64,000 nucleotides of DNA from Fictibacillus sp. FJAT-27399 (GTDB taxonomy: Bacteria > Bacillota > Bacilli > Bacillales > Fictibacillaceae): the NCBI RefSeq assembly GCF_001510655.1, contig NZ_LMVC01000008.1:365-64364 (forward strand), read 5' to 3'. The notes beneath the pieces were generated by a model, which saw only the letters and a program-made list of their open reading frames with translations, did not search any database and was not told the DNA's origin. Positions 26,525-34,163 of the stretch are shown piece after piece. The translations under genes were made by a program, and so were the position numbers. Position 1 is the stretch's first letter, and every line of letters starts with the position of its first letter.

Positions 26525-26562
26525 CCAAAAAAAAAGAGACAAGATACAGATCTTGTCTCCAG
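26525..26562 (-). terminator. Terminator of the glycine-rich gene
   Basis: On the minus strand, GAGACAAGATCTGTATCTTGTCTC runs straight into nine T. This is a very strong intrinsic terminator. Confidence 0.9.
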
Positions 26563-26566
26563 AGGG

Positions 26567-26887
26567 TTAGCAGCAGCCTTTAACGCTACTTTCGCCGAAG
26601 CCACCAAGAAAGTGCCCGCCGCCAAAGCACGATGTGCTGCAGCCGATGATGATCAAGAGGATAAACAGGACAACAATGATGGCAAATCCGCGTCCGCCGC
26701 CATAACCGCAGCCGCCGAAGCCAGGATAACCGTAGCCATATCCGCCTCCGAATCCGCCTCCGAATCCACCAACACCGCCATATCCGCCTCCGAATCCACC
26801 AACTGGGCCATATCCGTAGCCAGGGGCACCACCGCCATACCCGTATCCATAACCAAATCCTTGACGCTGATTTCTAATTCCAGACAA
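26567..26887 (-). CDS. Glycine/tyrosine-rich YjcZ-like protein
   Basis: A 106-residue protein. Residues 10-68 are almost only Gly, Tyr, Phe and Pro in repeats of the type [16 protein letters not shown] membrane segment, [17 protein letters not shown], follows and is the hallmark of the YjcZ sporulation-associated family. The C-terminus is Cys/Gly-rich and ends VKGCC. YjcZ proteins are usually 30-60 residues, so the long repeat arm and the cysteine tail are extra. The start is TTG at 26887 with AAAGGAG upstream. A spore-coat or envelope role is inferred from relatives. Confidence 0.72.
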   Translation of the reverse strand: MSGIRNQRQGFGYGYGYGGGAPGYGYGPVGGFGGGYGGVGGFGGGFGGGYGYGYPGFGGCGYGGGRGFAIIVVLFILLIIIGCSTSCFGGGHFLGGFGESSVKGCC

Positions 26888-26966
26888 TGTGTAGATCTCC
26901 TTTCTTCCAACAATTAAAAGTTACTTGCCATATAGAGTATGTAGAAACACGGGAAGGGTTTGGACA

Positions 26967-27000
26967 ATTGTCGTGACAATGGTGGAATTTGTTATATAAT
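26967..27000 (+). promoter_or_regulatory. Promoter with palindrome over the -35
   Basis: GTGACA (26973-26978), 16 bp, TATAAT (26995-27000). The palindrome ATTGTC-GT-GACAAT (26967-26980) covers the -35 element and would be a natural repressor site. Confidence 0.55.
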
Positions 27001-27043
27001 TAGGGAACTGTAAGTTTTTTGAAAATTTGGACGAGGTGAGATC

Positions 27044-28128
27044 ATGCTTGAAAAGGTCAACCGAATTCTGCGGCATAGCGGCCTTCCTGCGTTAAAAGAT
27101 TCTTCGGATTATTACTTTCTGGGTGAGGGTGCCTGGCACGCCGCTTATCGTGCCGTTCTTTCTGAAGGGGATTATGTAATACGGATACCTAAGCCTGTCG
27201 CCTATGATCGAATGGTGGAATATCATGAAGAGAGCTTACTGGCTGAATATGATGGGGCAGAGTGGTATTACAGAACAGCCAACAGGGCAGTAAAGGGAAT
27301 CTGCCCGGAATTCTACCATTATCATGTATCCCGGGAACTGACTTACACGATTGAAAGTTACATGGGAGAAACTCTTAACCTTTCAGCAGCAACAAAACAG
27401 CAGATGTATACTACGGGTTTCAGTTAGGCTTATTTTATAAAAAGATGGACAGTCTTCCTTTAGAGCGCCAAGGCTTTGGGTATTTAAAATGGAATGGAAC
27501 AGAAGCGTCGGGTGAACTGGAGGAAGACCCTATTCAATATCTGATTCATGAAAAGGCGGAATATCAGCAGGAGCTTGATAATCTGTTGAGATCTAATCTT
27601 CCTTTTCGTAAGAATCTCTTAAAACAAAAAGTAGAAGAACTTCTAAATTTAAGACAGATCGAAAAATTCGGGGTTACACTATCCAATCAGGATACGTCGC
27701 CAGAGAACCTCATCATAAATGGCCAACGGGCTAAGCTGATTGATCCGGTCCCTATTATCTACAGTGGGGTCAGCCTTGCTGCTAATCATATACATAACTA
27801 TGAAGTTACTTTTCCTCTTTATAGGAATGCACCAAGGTACAAGAGACATCAGTTTCATTTATATAAAGATCAGCTGTCGGCAAACAGCCAAGGATTCAGA
27901 GAGGGATATGTGGAACAATCAGAAGAGATGGGGTTAGCCCTGGAAATTGAGCGGATGCTGAAGCTATTATCAATGGCCCATGTTCATTATCAAAAGACAG
28001 CCAGCAATACACTGAGCAGGGAACAGCAGATCCGGATGGGTAATCTGAACGAGGTGAAAGAACGGCTCATGCTGGTCCTTGAACTGCTCGAAAACTATGA
28101 AGTAAGGGATAAAGTAGGCGTACGATGA
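27044..28128 (+). pseudogene. Aminoglycoside-phosphotransferase-like kinase, frameshifted
   Basis: Two consecutive ORFs (27044-27427 and 27445-28128) are parts of one kinase-like protein. The first holds the N-lobe, beginning LEKVNRILRHSGLPALKD and including GAWHAAYRAVL. The second holds the catalytic lobe with TLSNQDTSPENLII and the metal residue in AKLIDP, the APH pattern. The first frame stops at 27425 just after TTGFS; shifting one base there continues as FQLGLFYKKM. One T seems to be missing from a run of Ts near 27418. The rejoined protein would be about 361 residues. It is either a genuine null allele or a sequencing error. Substrate unknown. Confidence 0.8.
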
Positions 28129-28598
28129 GTCTTTTGAAGTCATTTGCTGAACAAGTGGACTGGCTTGAGGAACTAAGGACGGTGAAAGAGGAATTGTGGC
28201 TTGAGCCTATTTCAAGCGGGAAATGGTCAATAGGTGAAGTGGTTTCTCATTTTAAAGCATGGGACTTGTTCGTGATCCACCACCGTCTTCCTTATTTTCT
28301 GGAACATCAAGCCTTCCCGGAGAACGAGGTGGATTCGGAAAGGATGAATCAGGATGCCTCTCGCTATGCCAAATTTGGTGTTTCCAAATTCCAACTGCTG
28401 CAGGAAGCGATTGAAACAAGGGCCAATCTGGTCCAGCAGCTACAAATGATTCCGGAAGAATGGTGGATTCAGTCTTTTTACTATAAAAACAAGACACTGA
28501 CGCTCGCCGCTTATATTGAAGGATTGTCAGAGCATGACAAGCACCATCAGAATCAGATCAGCCTCTTTCTGCAAAAGACAGCAAATCATGCAGGGTAG
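28125..28598 (+). CDS. DinB-family protein
   Basis: A 157-residue four-helix-bundle protein of the DinB/YfiT superfamily. Its three metal-binding positions can be placed at His in VVSHFKAWD (about residue 46) and two His in SEHDKHHQNQ near 137-141. Many family members act as metal-dependent thiol transferases, often with bacillithiol; the activity here is not known. The ATG overlaps the stop of the kinase-like gene (ATGA), so the two were translated together. Confidence 0.8.
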   Translation: MSLLKSFAEQVDWLEELRTVKEELWLEPISSGKWSIGEVVSHFKAWDLFVIHHRLPYFLEHQAFPENEVDSERMNQDASRYAKFGVSKFQLLQEAIETRANLVQQLQMIPEEWWIQSFYYKNKTLTLAAYIEGLSEHDKHHQNQISLFLQKTANHAG

Positions 28599-28685
28599 TG
28601 GATTGCCATGATGGGGAAAGATGGCGCAGGAGATCGAATTTCCCCGGAAATGATCGACAGAATCAGGAGGAATGAGAAAACGAAA

Positions 28686-28710
28686 CACCCTGCTTTAGAG
28701 AAACAGGGTG
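28686..28710 (-). terminator. Terminator of the Mpo1-like gene
   Basis: CACCCTG ... CAGGGTG stem; on the minus strand TTTCGTTTTC follows. Moderate strength. Confidence 0.6.
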
Positions 28711-29052
28711 CTAAAGGGACAACCTTTTCAATTCTTGATCGAGCCTTCCTGCCAGGATAAAGAAAAACATCTTAAAGTCTGCGCGTAATGACCAAAGGGG
28801 ATGCCCGAATGTAGCCGGCTTGTTGCCTTCGATAAAGAAATGACTATACCACGCAAGCCCATAGGCTGTAACGGGGGCCGCCAGTAAAAACCAGGCATTG
28901 ACCGAAGCACCAAGTGCCAAGAAGATAAATACAAAGGAGGTTCCAAGAAAATGCCAGGCCCTTGTGCTTTTCTTGGAATGCTGAGTTAAATAGAATACCC
29001 AAAATTCATCAAATGTTTTTAGTTTGTTATCCTGTAGAATACCTGGTTGCAT
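28711..29052 (-). CDS. DUF962/Mpo1-like membrane protein
   Basis: A 113-residue protein with two to three membrane helices. The DUF962 signature is clear: FDEFWVFYLTQHSKKSTRAW, then SHFFIEGNKPATFGHPLWSL. In yeast the homologue Mpo1 is an iron-dependent dioxygenase of 2-hydroxy fatty acids, and the conserved His residues sit in these segments; bacterial function is less clear. The start is the ATG at 29052, preceded by AGGAGG; seven upstream codons are excluded. Confidence 0.82.
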   Translation of the reverse strand: MQPGILQDNKLKTFDEFWVFYLTQHSKKSTRAWHFLGTSFVFIFLALGASVNAWFLLAAPVTAYGLAWYSHFFIEGNKPATFGHPLWSLRADFKMFFFILAGRLDQELKRLSL

Positions 29053-29117
29053 AAAAATCAGCCTCCTAATCATCTTTTCTTTATGTACTTCGGTATAGGT
29101 TAGGTTTTTCCTTTAAT

Positions 29118-29153
29118 AAGAGCTTCGTCACTTCATCAGGTGACGGAGCTCTT
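29118..29153. other. Strong hairpin in a divergent intergenic region
   Basis: AAGAGCTTCGTCAC and GTGACGGAGCTCTT form a nearly perfect stem of 14 pairs around TTCATCAG. It lies between two divergent genes, so it is not an ordinary 3' terminator of either. Confidence 0.6.
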
Positions 29154-29172
29154 AGCTTTTGATAAACGCAAG

Positions 29173-29196
29173 GTTAGTATTTTGTCAGACGGGTAA
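29173..29196 (+). promoter_or_regulatory. SigB-type promoter candidate
   Basis: GTTAGT (29173-29178), 12 bp, GGGTAA (29191-29196). The -10 is exact and the -35 matches 4 of 6. It is 46 bp upstream of the next gene. Confidence 0.55.
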
Positions 29197-29241
29197 ATTA
29201 AATAAGACATGCGTAACAGACAAAAAGGAAGGTGCCAAAAA

Positions 29242-29535
29242 ATGTTAAAAACACAAACAGCCGAACGCGTAAATATACTGTATTCACTATTAGGGCAGCA
29301 GCTTGAAGAGAAGGAATATAACAAAGATCGTCTGCAAAAAATAACCGAACTTTGCCAGCTGTTAAAGGAAGACGTTGAAGTTGGCGAACAAACTTCTGAA
29401 GTTTTTAATGACATTGTGGCCGTTGGGCAGGATGCTCTCGAAACCCAAGGGGATAAAAAAAGTTTCCTTCATTCAAAGGAAAAAGAGTTAAACGAGTATT
29501 ACGAGCATCTCAAAAAACTGTTGGAGGAGCAGTAA
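29242..29535 (+). CDS. Hypothetical helical protein
   Basis: A 97-residue, highly charged, probably all-helical protein without membrane segment or signal peptide. The start is ATG at 29242 with AAGGAAGGTG upstream; 11 upstream codons have no ribosome site. No family is recognised with confidence; YtzH-like proteins have similar size and character. A SigB-type promoter precedes it and another lies just after it, so it is probably part of the general stress regulon. Confidence 0.6.
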   Translation: MLKTQTAERVNILYSLLGQQLEEKEYNKDRLQKITELCQLLKEDVEVGEQTSEVFNDIVAVGQDALETQGDKKSFLHSKEKELNEYYEHLKKLLEEQ

Positions 29536-29536
29536 T

Positions 29537-29562
29537 GTTTTAGATGCATTGAACAGGGGTAC
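29537..29562 (+). promoter_or_regulatory. SigB-type promoter of the stress gene
   Basis: GTTTTA (29537-29542), 14 bp, GGGTAC (29557-29562), 41 bp before the next start codon. It matches the SigB consensus GTTTAA-N12-14-GGGWAW with two deviations. Confidence 0.7.
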
Positions 29563-29603
29563 ATGCTTTAATAGAACTTTATTAAAACTTTGGAGGGATT
29601 ACG

Positions 29604-30143
29604 ATGGATCAGAAAAAAGTCATTGGTGTTTTTTCGACAGAAGAAGAAGCCGTATCAGCGATTAATTCTTTACGGGAAAGAGGCTATGATGAAGGGGATA
29701 TCTCAGTAATCGCCCAGGATAAAGAAGAACGGAGACACATTGAAGACGAAACAGGAACAAAAGCTGGTGAAGGAGCAGCAGCGGGTGCTGCGACCGGCGG
29801 TGTGCTAGGCGGTGTAGGAGGCTTGCTCGCAGGTATTGGTGCACTGGCTATTCCTGGGATTGGTCCGATTGTGGCTGCCGGTCCGATCGCAGCTACCCTT
29901 GGCGGAGCAGCCATCGGTGCAGGTGCAGGTGGACTTGTGGGTGCATTGGTTGGTATGGGTATTCCTGAAGAGGAAGCAGAAGAATACCGGAACTACGTAG
30001 AAAATGGGAAAATTTTAGTTATGGTGGATGCTGATGCTGAGCGCCGGGAGCATGTGTACGACACATTCCGGAACAACAATACGCTGAACTCCCGCTATTA
30101 TGAAAGAAACTTGCCTGGAGGAGACAGCGGTAGAATCTATTAA
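29604..30143 (+). CDS. General stress protein, YflT/GSP17M-like
   Basis: A 179-residue protein. The N-terminal half (1-60) is the YflT domain, starting KKVIGVFSTEEEAVSAINSL and containing GDISVIAQD. A Gly/Ala-rich hydrophobic centre (about 60-125) resembles glycine-zipper segments. The C-terminal half repeats the motif GKILVMVDADAERREHV. Relatives belong to the SigB general stress regulon, and the SigB-type promoter at 29537 agrees. The biochemical role is unknown. TTGGAGGG is the ribosome site. Confidence 0.85.
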   Translation: MDQKKVIGVFSTEEEAVSAINSLRERGYDEGDISVIAQDKEERRHIEDETGTKAGEGAAAGAATGGVLGGVGGLLAGIGALAIPGIGPIVAAGPIAATLGGAAIGAGAGGLVGALVGMGIPEEEAEEYRNYVENGKILVMVDADAERREHVYDTFRNNNTLNSRYYERNLPGGDSGRIY

Positions 30144-30187
30144 CAAGTGGCACGCGGTAAGGCAACAGTATAAAAAGTTTAGGTTGG

Positions 30188-30218
30188 AGCTAAAGCTGGA
30201 ATGCTTTAGCTTCTTTTT
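30188..30218 (+). terminator. Terminator after the stress gene
   Basis: AGCTAAAGC-tggaat-GCTTTAGCT followed by TCTTTTT. Confidence 0.88.
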
Positions 30219-30323
30219 GTTTGTTCATCGGTCTATTTGTCGAAGGATAATAGTTGAAGAGGATGGGAAGTTATGTAAAAATAAAATAAAACGACTAGTC
30301 ATTTTTATTGGAGGTATAAGATT

Positions 30324-31241
30324 ATGGTTTCCATTAAAAGGTTGAATACACTCAATTTTCAAGAGGCTGCTGATTTATTTAATGAAGGTTTCAAGCATTA
30401 TTTTACAGATATCACGTTAACTGTCGATTCGCTGATTAAAAAACTGGCCAATGAAGATCTCTCTCCTGAAAAATCAGTGGTCGCTTTTGATCAGGAAAAA
30501 CCGATTGGCTTTGTCATCAACGGATTCAGAACTGTAAATGGCCAAAAGATTTCCTGGAATGGCGGAACGGGCATCATACCTGAATACCGGGGCAAGGGTA
30601 TAGGCAAAGAGATGATAACCGCTTGTATGGATATTTATGAAGAAGAAGGAGTAGAACTGCTGCTTCTTGAAGCGATTTCTGAAAATACAAGAGCCATCAA
30701 GTTGTATGAGAGCATGGGTTACAGCATATTTGATGAACTTACTTTCCTCGTAAATAATGAGCCTCTCTCTGAGGGCGCCTTTTACTTTGAAGGTGATTAT
30801 GACTTGATTCACGGAATTCCGCAGGATGTAAGGGATATTGAATTTTATCAGCATATGACACCATGGCAGACACAGTATCAGAGCCTTAAAGACAGTGAAT
30901 CGCTCATTGTAAAATGTGGCCAGGAAACGGTTGGCTATGCTGTGTTCAAACGTACGAAAAATGCGGAAGGAAAGATTGAGGGCATCGCACTTTATCAGTG
31001 TGAAGCAAAACCAGGATATGAGAAAGCGTATGATGTTATTCAATTTATGCTTCGTTCCGTTTATAGTCCTGCTGAACCTGCCTGCCGCCGCATGACCGTA
31101 AACTTTTCAAAGAGCAATAAGCAGGTTTGTGATGCCCTTTCTAAAGAAGGTTTTACAGTGATGATCGAGCAAGTCCATATGTCCAAAGCGGTACGTACAC
31201 CCTCCAGCAGCGAAACAGAAACAAAAGCAGTACAAACATAA
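30324..31241 (+). CDS. GNAT-family N-acetyltransferase (two domains)
   Basis: A 305-residue protein. The first domain (1-150) is a complete GNAT fold with the acetyl-CoA loop in GIIPEYRGKGIGKEMI and the following helix-strand ENTRAIKLYESMGYSIF. The second half (about 155-300) looks like a degenerate GNAT-type or SCP2-like region (PWQTQYQSLK, KNAEGKIEGIALYQ). Substrate unknown. TTGGAGG lies before the ATG at 30324. It is a single gene before a TetR regulator. Confidence 0.85.
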   Translation: MVSIKRLNTLNFQEAADLFNEGFKHYFTDITLTVDSLIKKLANEDLSPEKSVVAFDQEKPIGFVINGFRTVNGQKISWNGGTGIIPEYRGKGIGKEMITACMDIYEEEGVELLLLEAISENTRAIKLYESMGYSIFDELTFLVNNEPLSEGAFYFEGDYDLIHGIPQDVRDIEFYQHMTPWQTQYQSLKDSESLIVKCGQETVGYAVFKRTKNAEGKIEGIALYQCEAKPGYEKAYDVIQFMLRSVYSPAEPACRRMTVNFSKSNKQVCDALSKEGFTVMIEQVHMSKAVRTPSSSETETKAVQT

Positions 31242-31316
31242 ATAAAGGGTTTCGTAATTTTCATGCAGAAAAAGGTGTGCATACAACCACGAGATCAAAA
31301 CATTGGGGGAAAGAGC

Positions 31317-31940
31317 ATGCCAAAGGTTTCAGAAGAATACAAAGAAGAGAAGAAGAACAGGATTCTGGAGAGTGCCCTTCGCTGTTTTGGCGAAAAAGGG
31401 TACGAAGCGACCATTATTGATGATATAGTGAGAGAATCCAATTTGAGCAAGGGCGCCATCTACAATTACTTTAACAGCAAGGAAGAAATTTATCTTCAGC
31501 TCCTTCAGGGGCAAACGAAGGATTTCTTCTCAGAGGTAGAGAGTGAATATCATAAGCGATCAAGTGCAACAGATAAACTGCGTTTTTTATTTGAAAGGTT
31601 CCAGAATCAGCCGTTAATTGATGAGCGCAGGAAATCCATGAGGTTATATACGGAATTCTGGCTGTACAGCGCCCGTCAGGAAGATCTAAAGAAACTGATG
31701 GAAGAAAGGTACCTGCAATTTACTGGGTTTATAAAAGACATTATTAAAGAAGGACAAGAGACCGGAGAGTTCAACGAACACGTCGATTCTGAGTTTATTT
31801 CTCAAATTTTTTGGGCGCTCAGGGACGGCAACGTTCTTCATTACTCTCTGCTTGGAGAAGAAGAACAGTATAAAAAAACGTGGGAAATGATTGAGGGGTT
31901 TTTTATTGGCTGCTTAACCACACCAAAGAATCGGGAGTAG
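31317..31940 (+). CDS. TetR/AcrR-family transcriptional regulator
   Basis: A 207-residue repressor. The HTH is at about 10-60: ILESALRCFGEKGYEATIIDD, then LSKGAIYNYFNSKEEIY. The C-terminal ligand/dimer domain is all-helical and resembles YfiR-type regulators. The start is ATG at 31317 with GGGGGAAAG upstream; an upstream frame extension is rejected. The gene stands alone, so the target is not evident; the preceding acetyltransferase is one possibility. Confidence 0.88.
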   Translation: MPKVSEEYKEEKKNRILESALRCFGEKGYEATIIDDIVRESNLSKGAIYNYFNSKEEIYLQLLQGQTKDFFSEVESEYHKRSSATDKLRFLFERFQNQPLIDERRKSMRLYTEFWLYSARQEDLKKLMEERYLQFTGFIKDIIKEGQETGEFNEHVDSEFISQIFWALRDGNVLHYSLLGEEEQYKKTWEMIEGFFIGCLTTPKNRE

Positions 31941-31957
31941 AATCCCGATTTTTTTTT
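31929..31957 (+). terminator. Terminator after the TetR gene
   Basis: AATCGGG-agtagaa-TCCCGATT with nine T. It overlaps the last codons and stop of the gene. Confidence 0.88.
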
Positions 31958-32140
31958 GTGGAGAAAAAGAGAATAATTTCCCGGGATATAAAAGATTTTG
32001 TCGAATGGAGGCAGGGTCAACCCGCGAGGATAGACCAGAACGGAGAGCATGTCAAGATACCCCGATATTTCTATATTAATAGCGACTGGTTATGCATTGT
32101 AATTTACAAAAATTGGAGTACACTTAAGTTTGGGTTTTTT

Positions 32141-32167
32141 TGAAACCTTTTACTTCAAAACAACGAC
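32141..32167 (+). promoter_or_regulatory. SigX-type autoregulatory promoter
   Basis: TGAAAC (32141-32146), 17 bp, CGAC (32164-32167). CGAC in the -10 favours SigX over SigW in B. subtilis. It lies 32 bp before sigX. Confidence 0.75.
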
Positions 32168-32198
32168 TAAAAAAATAGATAGATAGGGGGGCAACGCA

Positions 32199-32744
32199 GT
32201 GAAAGACTCGTTTGACCGGCTATATGAGGAATACCATCATTCCTTGTTTCAGTTTGTTTTCTACATGGTCAGAAACAGGGAGGCGGCAGAAGATATTGTA
32301 CAGGAAGTGTATATAAAAGTTCTCAAAGCCTATGAAACATTTGAAGGTAAAAGCTCTGAAAAGACATGGCTTTATTCAATAGCAAGGCATGTCACCATTG
32401 ACTGGATCCGCAAGCAGAACCGCCGGAAGAAGAAACTCCTGTTTTTTACTTTATCGGAGAACGAGAACCAGCTTGCTGATCTCCAGCCCCTGCCGGATGA
32501 ATTTGTCACCCAGAAGGAATCGGTCAAAGAGTTATATCACGCGTTAAAAAAATGTACCATACAGCAGCAGCAAGTGCTAATCCTCCGCTATATCCAATCG
32601 CTCTCCATCACGGAAACTGCTGCAGTGCTCGGTTGGACAGAAAGCAAAGTGAAAACAACACAACACCGGGCGATCAAGGGACTAAAAGGTCTTTTGGATC
32701 AGACGTCAGGCCAGGAGGAGGAACGGAAAGATGGAATCGTCTAA
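32199..32744 (+). CDS. sigX: ECF RNA polymerase sigma factor SigX
   Basis: A 181-residue ECF sigma factor that in B. subtilis controls surface charge and peptide-antibiotic resistance genes. Region 2 has FQFVFYMVRNREAAEDIVQE and KTWLYSIARHVTIDWIRKQ; region 4 has LSITETAAVLGWTESKVKTT. These match SigX closely. The start is GTG at 32199 after AGGGGGG. It overlaps the next gene by 14 bp, the usual sigX-rsiX coupling. Its own promoter type is recognised at 32141. Confidence 0.9.
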   Translation: MKDSFDRLYEEYHHSLFQFVFYMVRNREAAEDIVQEVYIKVLKAYETFEGKSSEKTWLYSIARHVTIDWIRKQNRRKKKLLFFTLSENENQLADLQPLPDEFVTQKESVKELYHALKKCTIQQQQVLILRYIQSLSITETAAVLGWTESKVKTTQHRAIKGLKGLLDQTSGQEEERKDGIV

Positions 32745-34062
32745 ATGGACGGAAGAAGAAATACAAAAGCAGCTTGAAAAGATGCCCCCTGTTAAAGACA
32801 AGCGCTCCCGTGAATTAATATTTCACGAGATAGAAGGAAGACTGGAAGAATCCAAGCATAGTAAGAAGATCACAAGAACCTGGATTATGCCGGGGCTCGC
32901 TGCCGCCTGCTTGCTGGCCATCATCATGATCCTGGTGCCAGGCACCTTGTTTAAAAAAGAAGTCTCGGCGCCATCATTGCATGAGAATTCCATGGATAAC
33001 AAAATGGCCGGAAAAGCAAAAGATCAGGTCAAAGAACCCAGTCCGGCGGCCCAGCCGAAGCAGTCAGTGAAAACAGCCCGTTTGGAAGAACAAAAGAAAC
33101 CTGCGGCTCCTCAGGAACGGGTGAAGCCATCAGGCCCAGCAAAGCCTGAAACAAGTGCTGATACTCCTGTACAGCGAAGCAAGGTTAAGGTTGTTGCACC
33201 TCCAACCGTTTCCATTACGGCTGCTGTTGAAAGCGGAAAATACCATCCTCCGATGACAATGAAAGCTCTCAATCAGCAGCTGTCTTCAGGAAAATCGGTG
33301 GTGACGGTAGCCTATAGTGACGAACAGGCGCAGTTCGTTGTGCCGGTATCTTTCCTCGTAAATGGGAAGGGAACATACGTGGATAAGGTGGAGAATGTGC
33401 TAGGAAGCTTTAACCCAGAGAGAGTGGGGCTTCAGCCGACCTTTCTGAACAAGGCGAAGCTTACTGAAAAAGAGGGATCGGTAGTAGTGGATCTGCCCCC
33501 AGGTTCGGTTTCTTCTGCAGAAGAAGCACTGCTTCCAAAAATTTTAAACTATACCTTTGCGTACAACAAGGAATACTCCAACGTGAAATTTATGACAGAC
33601 GATAAGCCAGGCTATGAATTTTCCAATCTTGGACCAAAAGAGGATATGGACATTAATAGGAGCATTGGAGGAGCCAGCTATCTCTATACTTCTCCATCAG
33701 GTGATGAGTTTCTGGTGGAAAGCAATGCGACGAGCTTTGCAGATTCTGCCGGAAGCCTGCAGGGAGCATTGGAGCAGCTGAGCAAGGGTTATAAGGATCA
33801 GAAACTTATGCCGGCAGTTCCCGATGGTATTAAGCTTACAGCGTCCAGGTCGGGAACAATGACCGCGATCCGGGTGGATGGAAATGATTTGAAAAATGAT
33901 GAGGAAACAAGAAAAATGATGGATGCCATCTTAGTGACGGCTAAGAACTATGGAAGCCAGTCTGTTTCGGTGACCAATACCGACCTTGAAGCTGTTGGAC
34001 CCTATGACCTTGAACAGCCAATTGATCATGTGGCTGTTGTTAATTTTATGAACGTTAAATAA
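32731..34062 (+). CDS. rsiX: Anti-sigma-X factor RsiX
   Basis: A 443-residue type II membrane protein. The cytosolic N-terminus (1-48, including WTEEEIQKQLEKMPPVKDKR) binds SigX. One membrane helix lies at about 51-70. A Lys/Pro/Ala/Glu-rich wall-spanning stretch follows (about 80-160). The large outer domain (about 170-440) resembles the RsiX/GerM-like sensor region. B. subtilis RsiX is about 368 residues; the extra length is in the spacer. A GGTGCCAGGCACC palindrome lies inside the membrane-helix codons (32934-32946). Start at the ATG inside sigX with AGGAGGAGG upstream. Confidence 0.87.
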   Translation: MESSKWTEEEIQKQLEKMPPVKDKRSRELIFHEIEGRLEESKHSKKITRTWIMPGLAAACLLAIIMILVPGTLFKKEVSAPSLHENSMDNKMAGKAKDQVKEPSPAAQPKQSVKTARLEEQKKPAAPQERVKPSGPAKPETSADTPVQRSKVKVVAPPTVSITAAVESGKYHPPMTMKALNQQLSSGKSVVTVAYSDEQAQFVVPVSFLVNGKGTYVDKVENVLGSFNPERVGLQPTFLNKAKLTEKEGSVVVDLPPGSVSSAEEALLPKILNYTFAYNKEYSNVKFMTDDKPGYEFSNLGPKEDMDINRSIGGASYLYTSPSGDEFLVESNATSFADSAGSLQGALEQLSKGYKDQKLMPAVPDGIKLTASRSGTMTAIRVDGNDLKNDEETRKMMDAILVTAKNYGSQSVSVTNTDLEAVGPYDLEQPIDHVAVVNFMNVK

Positions 34063-34163
34063 TTTTTCCAATATATGTAACCTTTTGATCGGCAAGGCGA
34101 CTAATAGGTTGGAACGAGGAAAAGAAAACATGGCTTCGTCTTCCAATCCATTTCAGGGGGTAA

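Noticed and set aside
26447-26917. Plus-strand ORF of 156 codons antisense to the glycine-rich gene, rich in Ser/Ala
   Set aside because: Its Ser/Ala/Thr runs are the reverse complement of Gly/Tyr codons; the minus-strand gene has the YjcZ membrane motif, ribosome site and terminator.
28608-28760. Short plus-strand ORF beginning MMGKDGAGDR after the DinB gene
   Set aside because: It has no good ribosome site, runs through a hairpin and into the antisense of the Mpo1-like gene.
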